A stretch of 64,000 bases of DNA, from positions 2,190,033 to 2,254,032 of the forward strand of contig VXAY01007012.1 of the NCBI GenBank assembly GCA_013399855.1, read 5' to 3'. The notes beneath the pieces are model-generated. The model was not told where the DNA came from. It saw only the letters and a list, made by a program, of their open reading frames with translations, and ran no database searches. Origin of the DNA: Oxyruncus cristatus (Eukaryota > Chordata > Aves > Passeriformes > Cotingidae). This document shows positions 12,151 through 22,329 of the stretch, one piece after another (position 1 is the first letter of the stretch; every line of letters begins with the position of its first letter). Made by a program: the position numbers and the translations under genes.

Positions 12151-12932
12151 CAAACGGCTGTCCCTCAAAGTCTTTGATCTTGTAGCACACCGGCATTTTT
12201 GTCCTGGGAAAAGCTGGAGCAGGTTCAGAGCCTGGGAGGTGACAGGGAGACTTCTGGCATCGCTGCAGCACGTGGGTTCCCCTCTCTCTGCACGAAGCCA
12301 GGAGTTTGTGGCCGTGGGTCCCATTTCTCAAACAACCACGAGCTGATGTCCCACCAGTGTCCCAATCCACCTTCACACCCATCATCCTTGCTCCGAGGAG
12401 GGAAGGGATGTGTTTCCTTGAAGACCAGGTGGGTCTGAGATGCCTTTTGCGAGGTGATCAGCAGAGGGAGCTCGGTGGTAGCCAAGAGCAAACCCTCAAA
12501 TGGCGTTTTTATCCAGGACTGGGGACAGGGACTGCAGGGCACAGAGATCCGTGGCTCTGGGAGGCTCTGGAGAACCGAGACATCTGGTTTTGATGCTCTG
12601 AATCAGTCTCATTAGTCTGGTCCCTCTTTCAGGACGAGATCCAATATGACAGCTTCGTTTTTTATTGGGGAAAAGCATTTGATTTCCCAGTTGGAAAGAA
12701 GGGTGAGACAAGAACAGAGCAATTAAAGGAATCTGGGGATGGAATGAGAGGTTTGTTTTACCAAAGTCTGGCCAACGTGCAGAGCCAGCTTTGTGTCTCC
12801 TGAGATGGCTTTATCACCAGGGGGGAGCAAGGCTGGGGAAGGAGGGAGCAGCTGAAATTTGCCTTTCCCTCTGCTGGAGCCAAAGCAATTTTCTGGCCAG
12901 AGCCAGGAAAAGGGAGAAGATTCAGTCCCACT

Positions 12933-13056
12933 CACATGTAAAGTTTAAGGTCAGTTTTAGCAATGTTTTGACATTTCCAGGCTCCCCCGGGGTCCTAAGA
13001 ATAGGAATGCCATAAATGTCGAGACTCAGACATAATTGACCTTAAACTTTATGTGG
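12933..13056. repeat. Imperfect inverted repeat (hairpin-like)
   Basis: A perfect 15-bp arm, taaagtttaaggtca at 12939-12953, pairs with 13037-13051. After a symmetric 16-nt internal loop on both sides, a second 7-bp arm (gacattt, 12970-12976) pairs with aaatgtc (13014-13020). A ccccgggg palindrome lies in the loop. It could be the remnant of a small inverted-repeat transposon or a structured intronic RNA; I do not recognise the family. Confidence 0.55.
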
Positions 13057-14400
13057 TCATGTGGATGGAGAATACCCCACTCCCTCCCTGTCTTCTCCTC
13101 CTGGCTTCCAGGTTGCCCAGAGCACAGCTGGAATTTAGCTTTCCCTGGTATCAGGGAGTTAAATTTTACCCACTGCCCGGGATACTCCATTCTGGACAGA
13201 AAGGCAAGAGATGCTACAGGAAAAGGGACAAATTGGAGCTGAGATAATGCACAGGATCATTCCTGGGAAACCTGTCCAGGCAGTGAGAGATGTTTTCTCA
13301 GTAAATTCATATGGCTCTGAGGAAGGAGTTGGATCCTTGTTTTCACCTTTGTCTCTCACCACAAACAGGCCCATCTCCCAAAAACCTGCTGTTCAGACAT
13401 CAAAGATGAGCTGGGTTAAGGGGGAAGTAGAAGCAGTGGGGTTTTTAACGGGTGGCATTTGTAGACCAAGAGACCTGGGAATTCTTCCCAAGAGACATGG
13501 AAGAGGTAACTCAAGAAAGCTGAAATTCACTCTTTGGAGCTTTACATCTCTCCAGGGCAAGTTTTCAGGCACCACAAGCCACAAAAAGTTTCAGACCATT
13601 AACCAAAGCTGACCCCCAATGTCCCAGCGGGGCAGCCCTGGGGGGAAAGACCAGAAGTCCATCCTCGTTCTTGGGCTGCAGTCCAGGGAGGGAAACGTTT
13701 CCCTGCCAAAGCTGCCTCTTCCCACTTGCCTCCTGCTCCCACCCTGTCACTTGGCCAAGCTGAGGGAGGCTGCTAATTGCTCTGCCTGCTAATCTATTCT
13801 AATGCATGGTAATAGAAGCCGAGTTTCTGCCCTGATAACCCTCCCGCTTTATGCAGCAGAACGACAATTCCCCCCCGCCCACCCCTTATCTCTGTCCCCA
13901 GGTGGGCTCCTCCCTCCATCCCCGCAATTGTCTGAGCCCACCCCCGGAGCCCCACGGGGCGTGGGTGCAAGGGATTTGCTTCTCCAACTCCCACCCTACA
14001 AAGCCAAGCACTCCATAACCAGCATCCCTCCCCCCTGCTTTGGGGGATTTCACGCCCCTTCTCCTTCCCCTCTCCCCAAGTTTTCCAGAGCTGGGGATTG
14101 TCTCGGCCCTGCTAATCTTGCCTGGGGGAGGCTGGGTTGGTGCATCAAATGCAACCTGCTCCTCAGCCCCAGCGTGTGAACAAAGGGTCAGAGGTGGCCC
14201 CAAGGACCACCCCGGCTCGCTCATGGCTGGGGTGCAGCCACGGACGAGCGATCTGTGTGTGCACACGTTTGTGCCTCCGCTGGCAGATCCCCGATGAGCG
14301 TTTTGATGGCTCATTCAAGCCTGAGATGAACAGGAGCATTTCGCATGCAAATCCCTGGAAACTTGGAGCCTTTGTGCAATGAAGAATTGCAAATCGTTTG
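13057..14400. other. Unique intronic sequence, partly GC-rich
   Basis: No exon recognised. The part at 13850-14300 is C-rich with scattered CpG and opens several overlapping frames on both strands (for example 13886-14314 minus). None shows domain content or splice context. Confidence 0.4.
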
Positions 14401-14404
14401 CTGG

Positions 14405-14524
14405 CACACGGGGAGGAGAGCGTGGAAATGAGGGAGGGGGTCTGTGGAAGGGGATGTTGAAACACACCCCTCAACTGGGTGTCAGGATTACAGACAGGCT
14501 GTGCTCCTCCAGGAGCCCCAGGCT
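14405..14524 (-). repeat. Non-CR1 flank shared in inverted orientation with about 6755-6873
   Basis: Reading "ggggaggagagcgtggaaat" through "gctcctccaggagccc", this aligns with the reverse complement of the bases after the CR1 tail at 6523-6765, at roughly 88% identity with one 3-base gap. It is therefore either a second repeat family joined to CR1 or part of an inverted local duplication. Confidence 0.75.
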
Positions 14525-14765
14525 CATGGAAAGGCTTGAACTGGAAGGAACCTTAAAGATCATCCTGTTCCAAACCCCCTGCCATGGGCACGGACACCTT
14601 TAACCATCTCAGGTTGCTCCAAGACCTGTCCAACCTGACCTTGAACACTTCCAGGGATGGAGCAGCCACAGCTTCTCTGGGCAACCTGTGCCAGGGCCTC
14701 ACCACCCTCACAGTCAAGAATTTCTTCCTAATATCTAATCCTAAATCATTCCCTGTTGTAGAAGC
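14525..14765 (-). mobile_element. CR1 LINE 3' fragment
   Basis: Complement of a CR1 end, from "catggaaaggcttgaactgg" through "gggcaacctgtgccagggcc" to "tcctaatatctaatcctaaa". Its tail shares the unusual "caagcctttccatga" ending with the copy at 6523. Confidence 0.9.
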
Positions 14766-14799
14766 AACCTGAAAAAAGCCTTCCTGCATGTTTGACACG

Positions 14800-17700
14800 T
14801 GGGAGGATGGGTATCACCTGTCTCCATCCACTGGCCCTTTCCAACCTCCTGCAAGGGTCAAAGACACGAGGAAAGAATGTCTCTGAAGCAGCAGGGCCTC
14901 TGCTTTGCTGTCCCTTAAATCACAGCCCTCCAAGTCCTTTTGCTGCTGAACTAACTAGGCACAACCTGAGCCTGGTAGCTTAAAGCAGGAGGAGAAACTC
15001 AGAGCACAAAACCACAAGCAGGAGGAAGAACTCCAGGCAAAGGCAGCCAGTGCAGAGCACTGCGATGGTCCACGAGAAAGGAATCACAGGAATCTGCCTG
15101 GAATCTGCTTTCTGCCACCTGCCCATAAAAGGCTGAGCTTCAAATGAAGATGGAAAAACCCCTGAAGACTCAGCTGAAGGCTACCTGAGTAATACAAGCT
15201 TCTGTCTCTGAGGAGGCAGGAAAATAACTTTCCCTGCACTGAATTCACTTACAGTCATTTGAAAGAAAATTAAAAAAAGAAGAAAGCGAGAGAAAGGGAA
15301 CAAGGCTGCCAGATAAGGCAAGTAATTAATGAACAAAATTACTTTTCCCAGAGAGCATCCTATCATGGTGCTTCCTATTCATGCTAATACCATTTGTGAG
15401 TGTCTTCCCCAGAACCTGGGCAGATAACACCTACGCTCTGCCGCGCTCCGACACGCTCTCCTCTGCAAGGGCTGAGGCAAAGAATTTGTTCAAAGGGGCC
15501 GGAGTTCTTTGTTCGTGGCCTGATTCAGAACATCAGCCCCGGGTTCGTCGTGGGGGCTTCTCTAGGGTGACTCCAAAGAAATTAATTTGTTTCTTTTTCC
15601 CTGCCACTGCAGTCTGAATGCCAAATGTCCGTTGGGAAAGATGATGGGAGGTGCCCATGGCTTCGGAAAGGTGAAATTGGGAGTGTGCTGCTCAGAAATC
15701 GGGGCTAAGCCCAGCCAGCGGTCCCGAGGCCTCCTCAGGAGTCACTGCCAAGGCTGCAGTGAGACCTGGAATGAAAAGGGTGGGAGGGTTTGGTGCCACT
15801 TCATCCTTGTCTCTTAAAGGGCAAACAGGGCAGGAAAACTGCAAGCAAGGAGCACGACATCCATGTTCAACGAGGTCTGCTGGGAGGTTGGGGGGCCGTG
15901 GGAACACACTGTAAGGGGTCCCCCGCTTCTACAGGTCCTGAATCAGTGCCAGGCTCAGCCAGCACGTCACTTAATTGCTGTTTTGGTGCTGGCAGCTGCT
16001 GTCCTGACTCGGGGAAGCACAGCAAGAGCAGAGAAAATATTTCCACAGGGCAGACAGATCCTGATCCAAATCCCCCACCTCCAGAAACCCCTTGCCCCAA
16101 GCAGTTTTACCCAGAATGGTGCAGGGCATAGGGAACCTCACAGAGTTTCTCAAACCACACCCTCCCACCTTTTGACCTTCATCAATGTCTCCTTTTTCAC
16201 ATCACTGTTCAGCTCCTTCCCTTTTCTCCTCCTGCTGCCCACGTGCCTCCATCCATCTGCCCACGTCCCCCAGCAGCAGAAACAACATGTGCTGTGACTC
16301 TGGTTATTTGTTGCTGGCAGAGACAGTTCCTCCCTCCAGCTCCAAACTTTCCCCGTGCTCTGCAGTGGCACAATTGGCAGCCAGAAAAACCACAGGATAG
16401 CACAGAGAAAATTACATCAAGTCCCCATTCCATGCAGACCTGGAAAGGGAGGTCTCCAGCTGCCCTGTAGCTCTGGTTTAACAGGAGAGGCTGTGCAGAA
16501 AATTAAGCCTCACTGGCAAAAATAAGCCAAGGAACCTCTTAGCTCAGGCTTGGCTTCCTCTGTGAGGTGAGATTTGCTGCCTGAAGAAGTCAGGCACCCG
16601 TGGAATTCCACCAGCTCCCCTCACTCAGGAGTCTGAAGCTCCCGATCCACCTCTAAGGTATTTGTTTCTTTGGAGCAAAGGAAAAGCACGGGCTGAGCTG
16701 GATGTGCAGCCTTCAACAGGTGAACTGTCTCAGAGATGAGAAATAAAGGAGCAAATGTGTTGACGTGGTAGTTTTCAGACCCTCACGTGACGGATGCACA
16801 GGTTTTTGGTCAGAGCTAGAGCCTCCCAACCACTTAAGTCAGCATTTCACCCCAACTCTGACAAAAAAAAAAATAACAATAAAAAGGCTGCTCAAAGTAT
16901 CCCTCATCCAGACTTTACCAGCTCAGCCTTCTAGGAAAGGGAATTTGGGGGACAGAATAACAAGAGGAAAAATGGAGCAAGAAGGATTTTAATTTTAGCC
17001 TCTGCCCAAGCTAAAAAGTCAGAGAACAAGCTGAGTTCCTCTCTTCTAAAGCTGAAGATGAAGGCCTACATCAGGCAGCCTGAGCTCCCTCACAGTGGTT
17101 GCTGAGCCACCAAGGAGAGCAAGCTGGCTCTGCAGAAAGGTCTGGAGTTGAGTGAGGATCCACCCAGAGCCAACCCACGAGAAACAAAAGGACCAGGATT
17201 CAGAACACCCCAAAAAGGATCCTTTCTCCATCTCTCTGGCAGTTCAGACATACAGCCAAAAGGTCCCCAGGAATTATTCTGCTAAACCACGAGGAGCTCC
17301 TAGCCTGGTTTAGAGCTCCGAACAGCACTCCCTGGCCCCAGGCTTCACCAGGGATCCCAGCTAACATTCCAGCTGCGAGGAAAACGCCATTGGCATGTGA
17401 TGTATGAATTTCCTCTCGTCTGTGCACGGCTGGAAGGGATGAGTTAACCACTGAAAAATTGCTGTGCTGTGTGAATGGCCTCCAGCAGGCCGGGCTGTCA
17501 GAGGCACAGCACCAGAGCCATTCATTACACATTCCAGGTGTCCATCTCCCATCCTCATTTCCTAATTTCCTTCCCTTTAAAAGCACATGATTTCTGGAGA
17601 AAGCTTCCGTGGTGCTGCTCACTGGAAACTTCTGGGAATGCTGGGGGGGAGCCAAATTGCCAGACTGCACTGGTGGATGTGATGGGAGTGGCTATGGGAA

Positions 17701-18040
17701 GGTGTTATTCCTTCTGGCTGGACAGTGCACAGTAGTGCTACAAAACAGGCTGTGATGGCATGTGGGAAGGTGGTTGGAAAAGGCTGGGAATGCTGAAGGA
17801 GGTAGGAATTCAAGTACAGCTTCGTGATGTTGTTTCTCATGTACAATCCACCCACATGAGACATTTTCTCCCAACAGGATAATTTGTGATGGACAGGAGT
17901 CCAACTACGCCCTTGAGGGGCTAACGAGTCCTGCTAGACTTGAGGTCCTTCAGGATCAATATCCTGGCCAAAATCCTGGATCCAAATTGTCCATCTTACG
18001 GGTTGGTGACAGGACTCAGGTTTTTAGTTGCATCTCCCAC
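14800..18040. other. Unique intronic sequence
   Basis: About 3.2 kb without a recognised repeat or exon, apart from short A-rich runs (for example near 16861). An overlapping pair of frames near 15790-16300 has no domain content. I see nothing else I can support. Confidence 0.4.
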
Positions 18041-18047
18041 TTTTTAG

Positions 18048-18330
18048 TCTCTTCTCCCAGATGTCAAGTGATCAGACAAGAAGAAATGGCTTCAAGTATA
18101 AACAGGAGGGGTTCAGGCTCAATATTAGGAAAAATTTCTTCACTGAAAGAGTGGTTAAGCATTGGAACAGGCTTTCCAGGGAAGGGGTGGAGGCACCATC
18201 CCTGGAACTGTTCAAAAAACGAGTGGATGTGGCCCTTGGCTTTACGGCTTTGTGGGCACAGGGGTATTCAGTCAAAGGTTGGATTTGATGATCTTGGAGA
18301 TATTCTCCAACCTTAATGATTCAGTGATGT
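18048..18330 (+). mobile_element. CR1 LINE 3' fragment (different subfamily)
   Basis: It has "tcttctcccagatgtcaagt", then "atattaggaaaaatttcttc", "tggaactgttcaaaaaacga" and the tail "ttggatttgatgatcttgga". The "gtggatgtggcccttggctt" section marks a subfamily distinct from the copies with the "catggcaggggg" tail. Confidence 0.9.
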
Positions 18331-19484
18331 CCCAGCATTGGAGAAGCCTTGGACCAGCATTTATACTGCAGATATGACCTCAGGAGCTGGACTGGCAGAT
18401 CCAGGACACAAAGGGTGCTTGGTGCAGGCTCTGACCCACCCCTTCCCCTGCCCCTTTCCCTGTGTATCCATGCCCACAGCCTGGGGTGTTAAGTGTCATT
18501 TGAATCAGGTGCTGTGCATGAGGTGCAGGTGTTATTATTCACACCACTGGTTCCAATGAGATTATCCAGTCTAATGGAGCAGCTTGCATGGACCTCCTCT
18601 AAGCCTGAATTTTCACTGTCAGAGAATCCCCAGTCAAGTGGAAAATTAGAAGGAAAAGGGAAGAGGAGGTTGTGGAGGGGAGAAGGGAGGGTGTGATTAA
18701 GTTCTCCAGAAATTAATTCATAACTAGAGAGATGGAAATAATAACTCCCCAAGCCCATGGACAATCCCCAGCAAACACATTTCAATTTGGAAGCCCAGCT
18801 TTGCTGCCGTTGCATCGTTTGCTTGCTGGCTCCTGCTGCTTCACTGATTTAATTTTCCACCCAAGGTGTTGACTTTGTGCTGGAATTGTGGTTCCTGCTT
18901 TCTCTCTGCCAAGGCCGGAGCAGCTCAGAGCTCCCTCACTCTCCCTGGTCACCCAACCTGCAATGCCTGGTGTTGGGCAGGTCCAGTGGAGAGCACCGGA
19001 TAGAAGGGAGGGTAGAGCTGGAGTAAAACCCTGGGAGAGAGACATGAGGAAAGGATGGGAATAAAAGGAAGAAAGGAAGGAAGGAGCTCACTTTTTAGTT
19101 TTCTTTCAATTTTTTTTTTTTTTTACGGGAATGGATCCCACGACTCAAAAGGTTCAAAATGTTCATGTCTCTTGGGTGTATTGTGATGCCCCCCACACTG
19201 TCCAAGGGCAGGGCAGGACTTGGGCAAAGCCTCCAGACTGTCAAAGCTGTTGGGTGAAGCAGCTTCCAGGCACTGCTGGGTCTTCAATTCAGAGACATCA
19301 GGGCTGGTCTCCTCAGTGATGCACAGAGCAGCTTTGTCCCCAGCTGTCAGAGTACAGGTTCAGAAATGGTTCCCTGTGTCAAATGTCATGTCCTCAGCCC
19401 ATCAAAAGCCAGACCTGTTTCCCAACAGCCGTGTGGACCTTGGAAATGGCAAAACAGCAATGCAGAGCTTTCAGTCCCGAGATG

Positions 19485-19585
19485 CAACCTGGTCTAGTGG
19501 CAGATTCCAACCTCCCGTGGCAAGGGGGTTGGAGCTGGATGGCCTTTAAGGTCCCTTCCAACCCAACCCATTCTGGGACTCTGTG
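19485..19585 (+). mobile_element. Short CR1 LINE 3' fragment
   Basis: The last 100 bases of a CR1: "caacctggtctagtggcaga", then "ggcctttaaggtcccttcca" and the tail "cattctgggactctgtg". Confidence 0.85.
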
Positions 19586-20951
19586 CCAGGGCCACGGGTT
19601 CTACTGAATAGCAGTCAGTGAGCAAGAAGTTGGGACATCAGGCTGAATGGCAGCAGGGGACATCAGATCTCCAGCTGAGAACCCCTCCATCTCAGGGGTT
19701 TCTGGGCACAGAGCCCTTCTCAGCTGCTTGGCAGGGTTTGCACACACGGCTGCCCCGGAAAGGCCTTGAAATGGGGCTGGAGAGAGTTAACAACTGTTTA
19801 CCTGATTCCCCAGTGCAGGTTGGTGAAATGTTACCGCTTCCCAGAGGCACCAAATATAATTTTGCCTTAAAGGTTAATAGTATTCGACTCACTGAGGGGA
19901 GAAACGAGTGCTTGGAAAGCCCTTTCATTAGATCCCAGCCTGCTGCACTTCACGTGGTGCCCAGGCCATCGAGGGGAACTGGCCTCTCCTGCCCAAATCC
20001 TGCTCTCCCTCTCCTCCCACCCTCACAGCCAGCAGTTCTGTGGGCAAGAAAGGTCTCTTCCCAGGGATTCAGAAGTTTCCAGCGCCGAATTTAAATTAAA
20101 GGCACTACTTGTGACCTCAGGCAAGAGTGAGCCCCTCGCTCGTGAAATGCAAGCGGTACCTCTGTGCTTTGTGGGGATTTATTAACCTTACTGACAACAA
20201 GTGCACAAAAAAATGGAGAAAAAACACCCAGTTCTTGTGGCAGGGGGAAAACTGAGAGTCCTCACAACGAGCGGCTGCCCAGGAAAACCTGCCCTGAGCC
20301 AGCCCACCCCTCACTGAGTCGCTGACCCTCTCCAAGAACACCCTCAGCAGCACTTGGGGGTACAGTTGCAGGTCAGAGGATGCTCCCACAGCTGCCAGGC
20401 ACTTGGTGACTGGGAGGATGCTTCCATGGGGAAGCTTGTGAGCTTTAGGCCTCTCCCAGGGTGCTGGAAAACATGGCTGCTCCTAGTTTCTGCGTAAATA
20501 TTCCGGGTGCTGTGATCCACTTGCTTTCTGCAGCCACAGAGGCTTTAGCTCAGCTCCAGACTTGTCTGATCAGAGAGTGTCTCATCAGGCAGACACTGTC
20601 TAGGTGCTCCTGGGGTGTGAGTGTCTTTGCTGTTTATTGTGGAGCCTGTTTTAGGGTGGGATTTTCTGGTCCCTGTCTGACAGGTCACATTCAGTCCTCC
20701 CAAGCTGCCTCTGCATGAAAACCGGGGCCAGCACTTGGGTCCTGAGGCTCTTGGTGGGTCTCTCTTCAAACTTCCTTCCAAAAACAGCCTGTCAGGGCAG
20801 CTCTGGGAACACCAGGCAGGCCTGGGTGGATTTAAGACTGTGTTTAGTTGCCCAGTATGTGAGTCTGAAGCACTCATGAGCCTCAGAGGCCTTCTGCTCC
20901 AGTCTTGTTCCTGGTCTCAGGTTCCTGCTGTCTCCAAAAGTCTGGGCTTGG

Positions 20952-21187
20952 CATCAGCCACGTTTAGGCTGGACATTAGGAAGAGCTCCTTTACAGAGGG
21001 AGTGATTGGGAATTGGAATGGGCTGCCCAGGGAGGGGGTGGAGTCACCATCCCTGGAGGTGTTCAAGGACAGACTGGATGTGGCATCAGTGCCATGGGCT
21101 GGGTGACAGGGTAGTTTCTGGTCAGAGGTTGTACTCGATGATCTCAGAGACCTTTTCCAACCTGGTTGATTCTGGGATTCTCTGATG
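20952..21187 (+). mobile_element. CR1 LINE 3' fragment
   Basis: From "agccacgtttaggctggaca" through "tggaatgggctgcccaggga" and "ctggaggtgttcaaggacag" to the tail "gattctgggattctctg". Related to the young subfamily at 10880 but clearly more diverged. Confidence 0.92.
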
Positions 21188-21379
21188 GAACCGGCTGATA
21201 TTTGCCCTTTGCCCAGTTGGTAGCAGTGGACATGAAGGCAAAATAGTCCCTGAGACAAATATAAACTGCAGGGCTCTTCTCCAAGCTCCATGTTTTACAG
21301 ACACGGTGTCTCCTGCGCCTCCCAACAGATCCATCACCTCCCCCAGCAGCTCAGGAGGGGCCGTGAGCCACAAAAAGCA

Positions 21380-21620
21380 GCAGCAAGCTCATCCTTTTGC
21401 TGTATAAAACAGCCAATAATATGCAGGACATTTCCTATTAACCACCACACATCCAGACAATTACTCTGATTGATTCCAATCAGGTTTTACACCGCGCTTT
21501 ATCCATCAGCACAAAGCTTCCCTGCCTGTTAATATCGCGGGGCAAACCATTCTTAATGGAGGCTGCCACACTGTACAGACTCAGCATCAGCAGGCACAAG
21601 AATTGATGAAGTAAACACAG
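21380..21620. other. Unique intronic segment, candidate conserved non-coding element
   Basis: A repeat-free stretch with compact motifs such as "caattactctgattgattcc" and "tgttaatatcgcggggcaaa". Several CpGs are retained in AT-rich context, which is unusual for neutral intron. Inferred from texture only. Confidence 0.2.
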
Positions 21621-21827
21621 CGTTGGCATGGCTGGGGTTTTGCAATCTCTGTGGAAAATGCAATAAAAAATCTATTAGAGCGTCCACCCAACACCAATAA
21701 CTCTCCCTGTGCTCTGAATAAATTTCTGTTCTGATGGAAAGGGCTGGAGAGACGCCTGGAGATAGATGTCTTCAACAATCAGGGTTATTATGCATGTGTG
21801 ATGCTGATGGGATAGAGGGATGGGTGA

Positions 21828-21908
21828 ATGGATGGATGGATGGATGGATGGATGGATGGATGGATGGATGGATGGATGGATGGATGGATGGATGGATGGA
21901 TGGATGGA
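21828..21908 (+). repeat. (ATGG)n microsatellite, about 20 uninterrupted units
   Basis: Perfect 4-bp tandem array of 81 bp. The open frames over it (runs of Met-Asp-Gly-Trp on plus, His-Pro-Ser-Ile on minus) are artefacts of the repeat. Its purity suggests active length variation. Confidence 0.97.
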
Positions 21909-22262
21909 CTGACAGAAGATCTGGTTCATTCCCTGCTGCCTTTTAGCTATGTCTGGAAACTTTTTTCCCCTCTCAGTTCCAGCTCAAAAGCTGTTTTCAT
22001 TGTGGTCACTCTTTTTAACTGTAGGAGGCACAGTGACCCAAACAGGAGGCTGTTGAATTTAAGAAAGAGAGATCTCCATGAAATTTAGAGGCATCAATCA
22101 ACTATTACCTCCTCAAGGTGGGGATAAGAATTATTTTTGTCCTCTATCCTCTGCCGTGATGCAAAAAAAGTCCCTCTGTAGCAGAGAATGAGGTGCACCA
22201 GGAGGATGCTCTGCCTTGAACTGCTCAAGCTTGAACTGTTGCTGCCAGAATTAGCATAAAAT

Positions 22263-22327
22263 CATAGAATCATGGAGTATCCTGACTTGGAAGGGACCCT
22301 CAAGGATCACTGAGTCCAAAACGAAAG
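22263..22327 (-). mobile_element. Very short CR1 LINE tail
   Basis: Starts "catagaatcatggagtatcc" and continues "tggaagggaccctcaaggat". Only the tail-proximal 65 bases are recognisable; the bases beyond are unique. Confidence 0.7.
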
Positions 22328-22329
22328 TC

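Noticed and set aside
13850..14314. GC-rich patch as a second CpG island or exon
   Set aside because: C-rich but with fewer CpGs than 41268-41760. The frames lack domain content and there is no clear splice pair.
21675..21946. Met-Asp-Gly-Trp and His-Pro-Ser-Ile repeat proteins
   Set aside because: Translation of the ATGG microsatellite.
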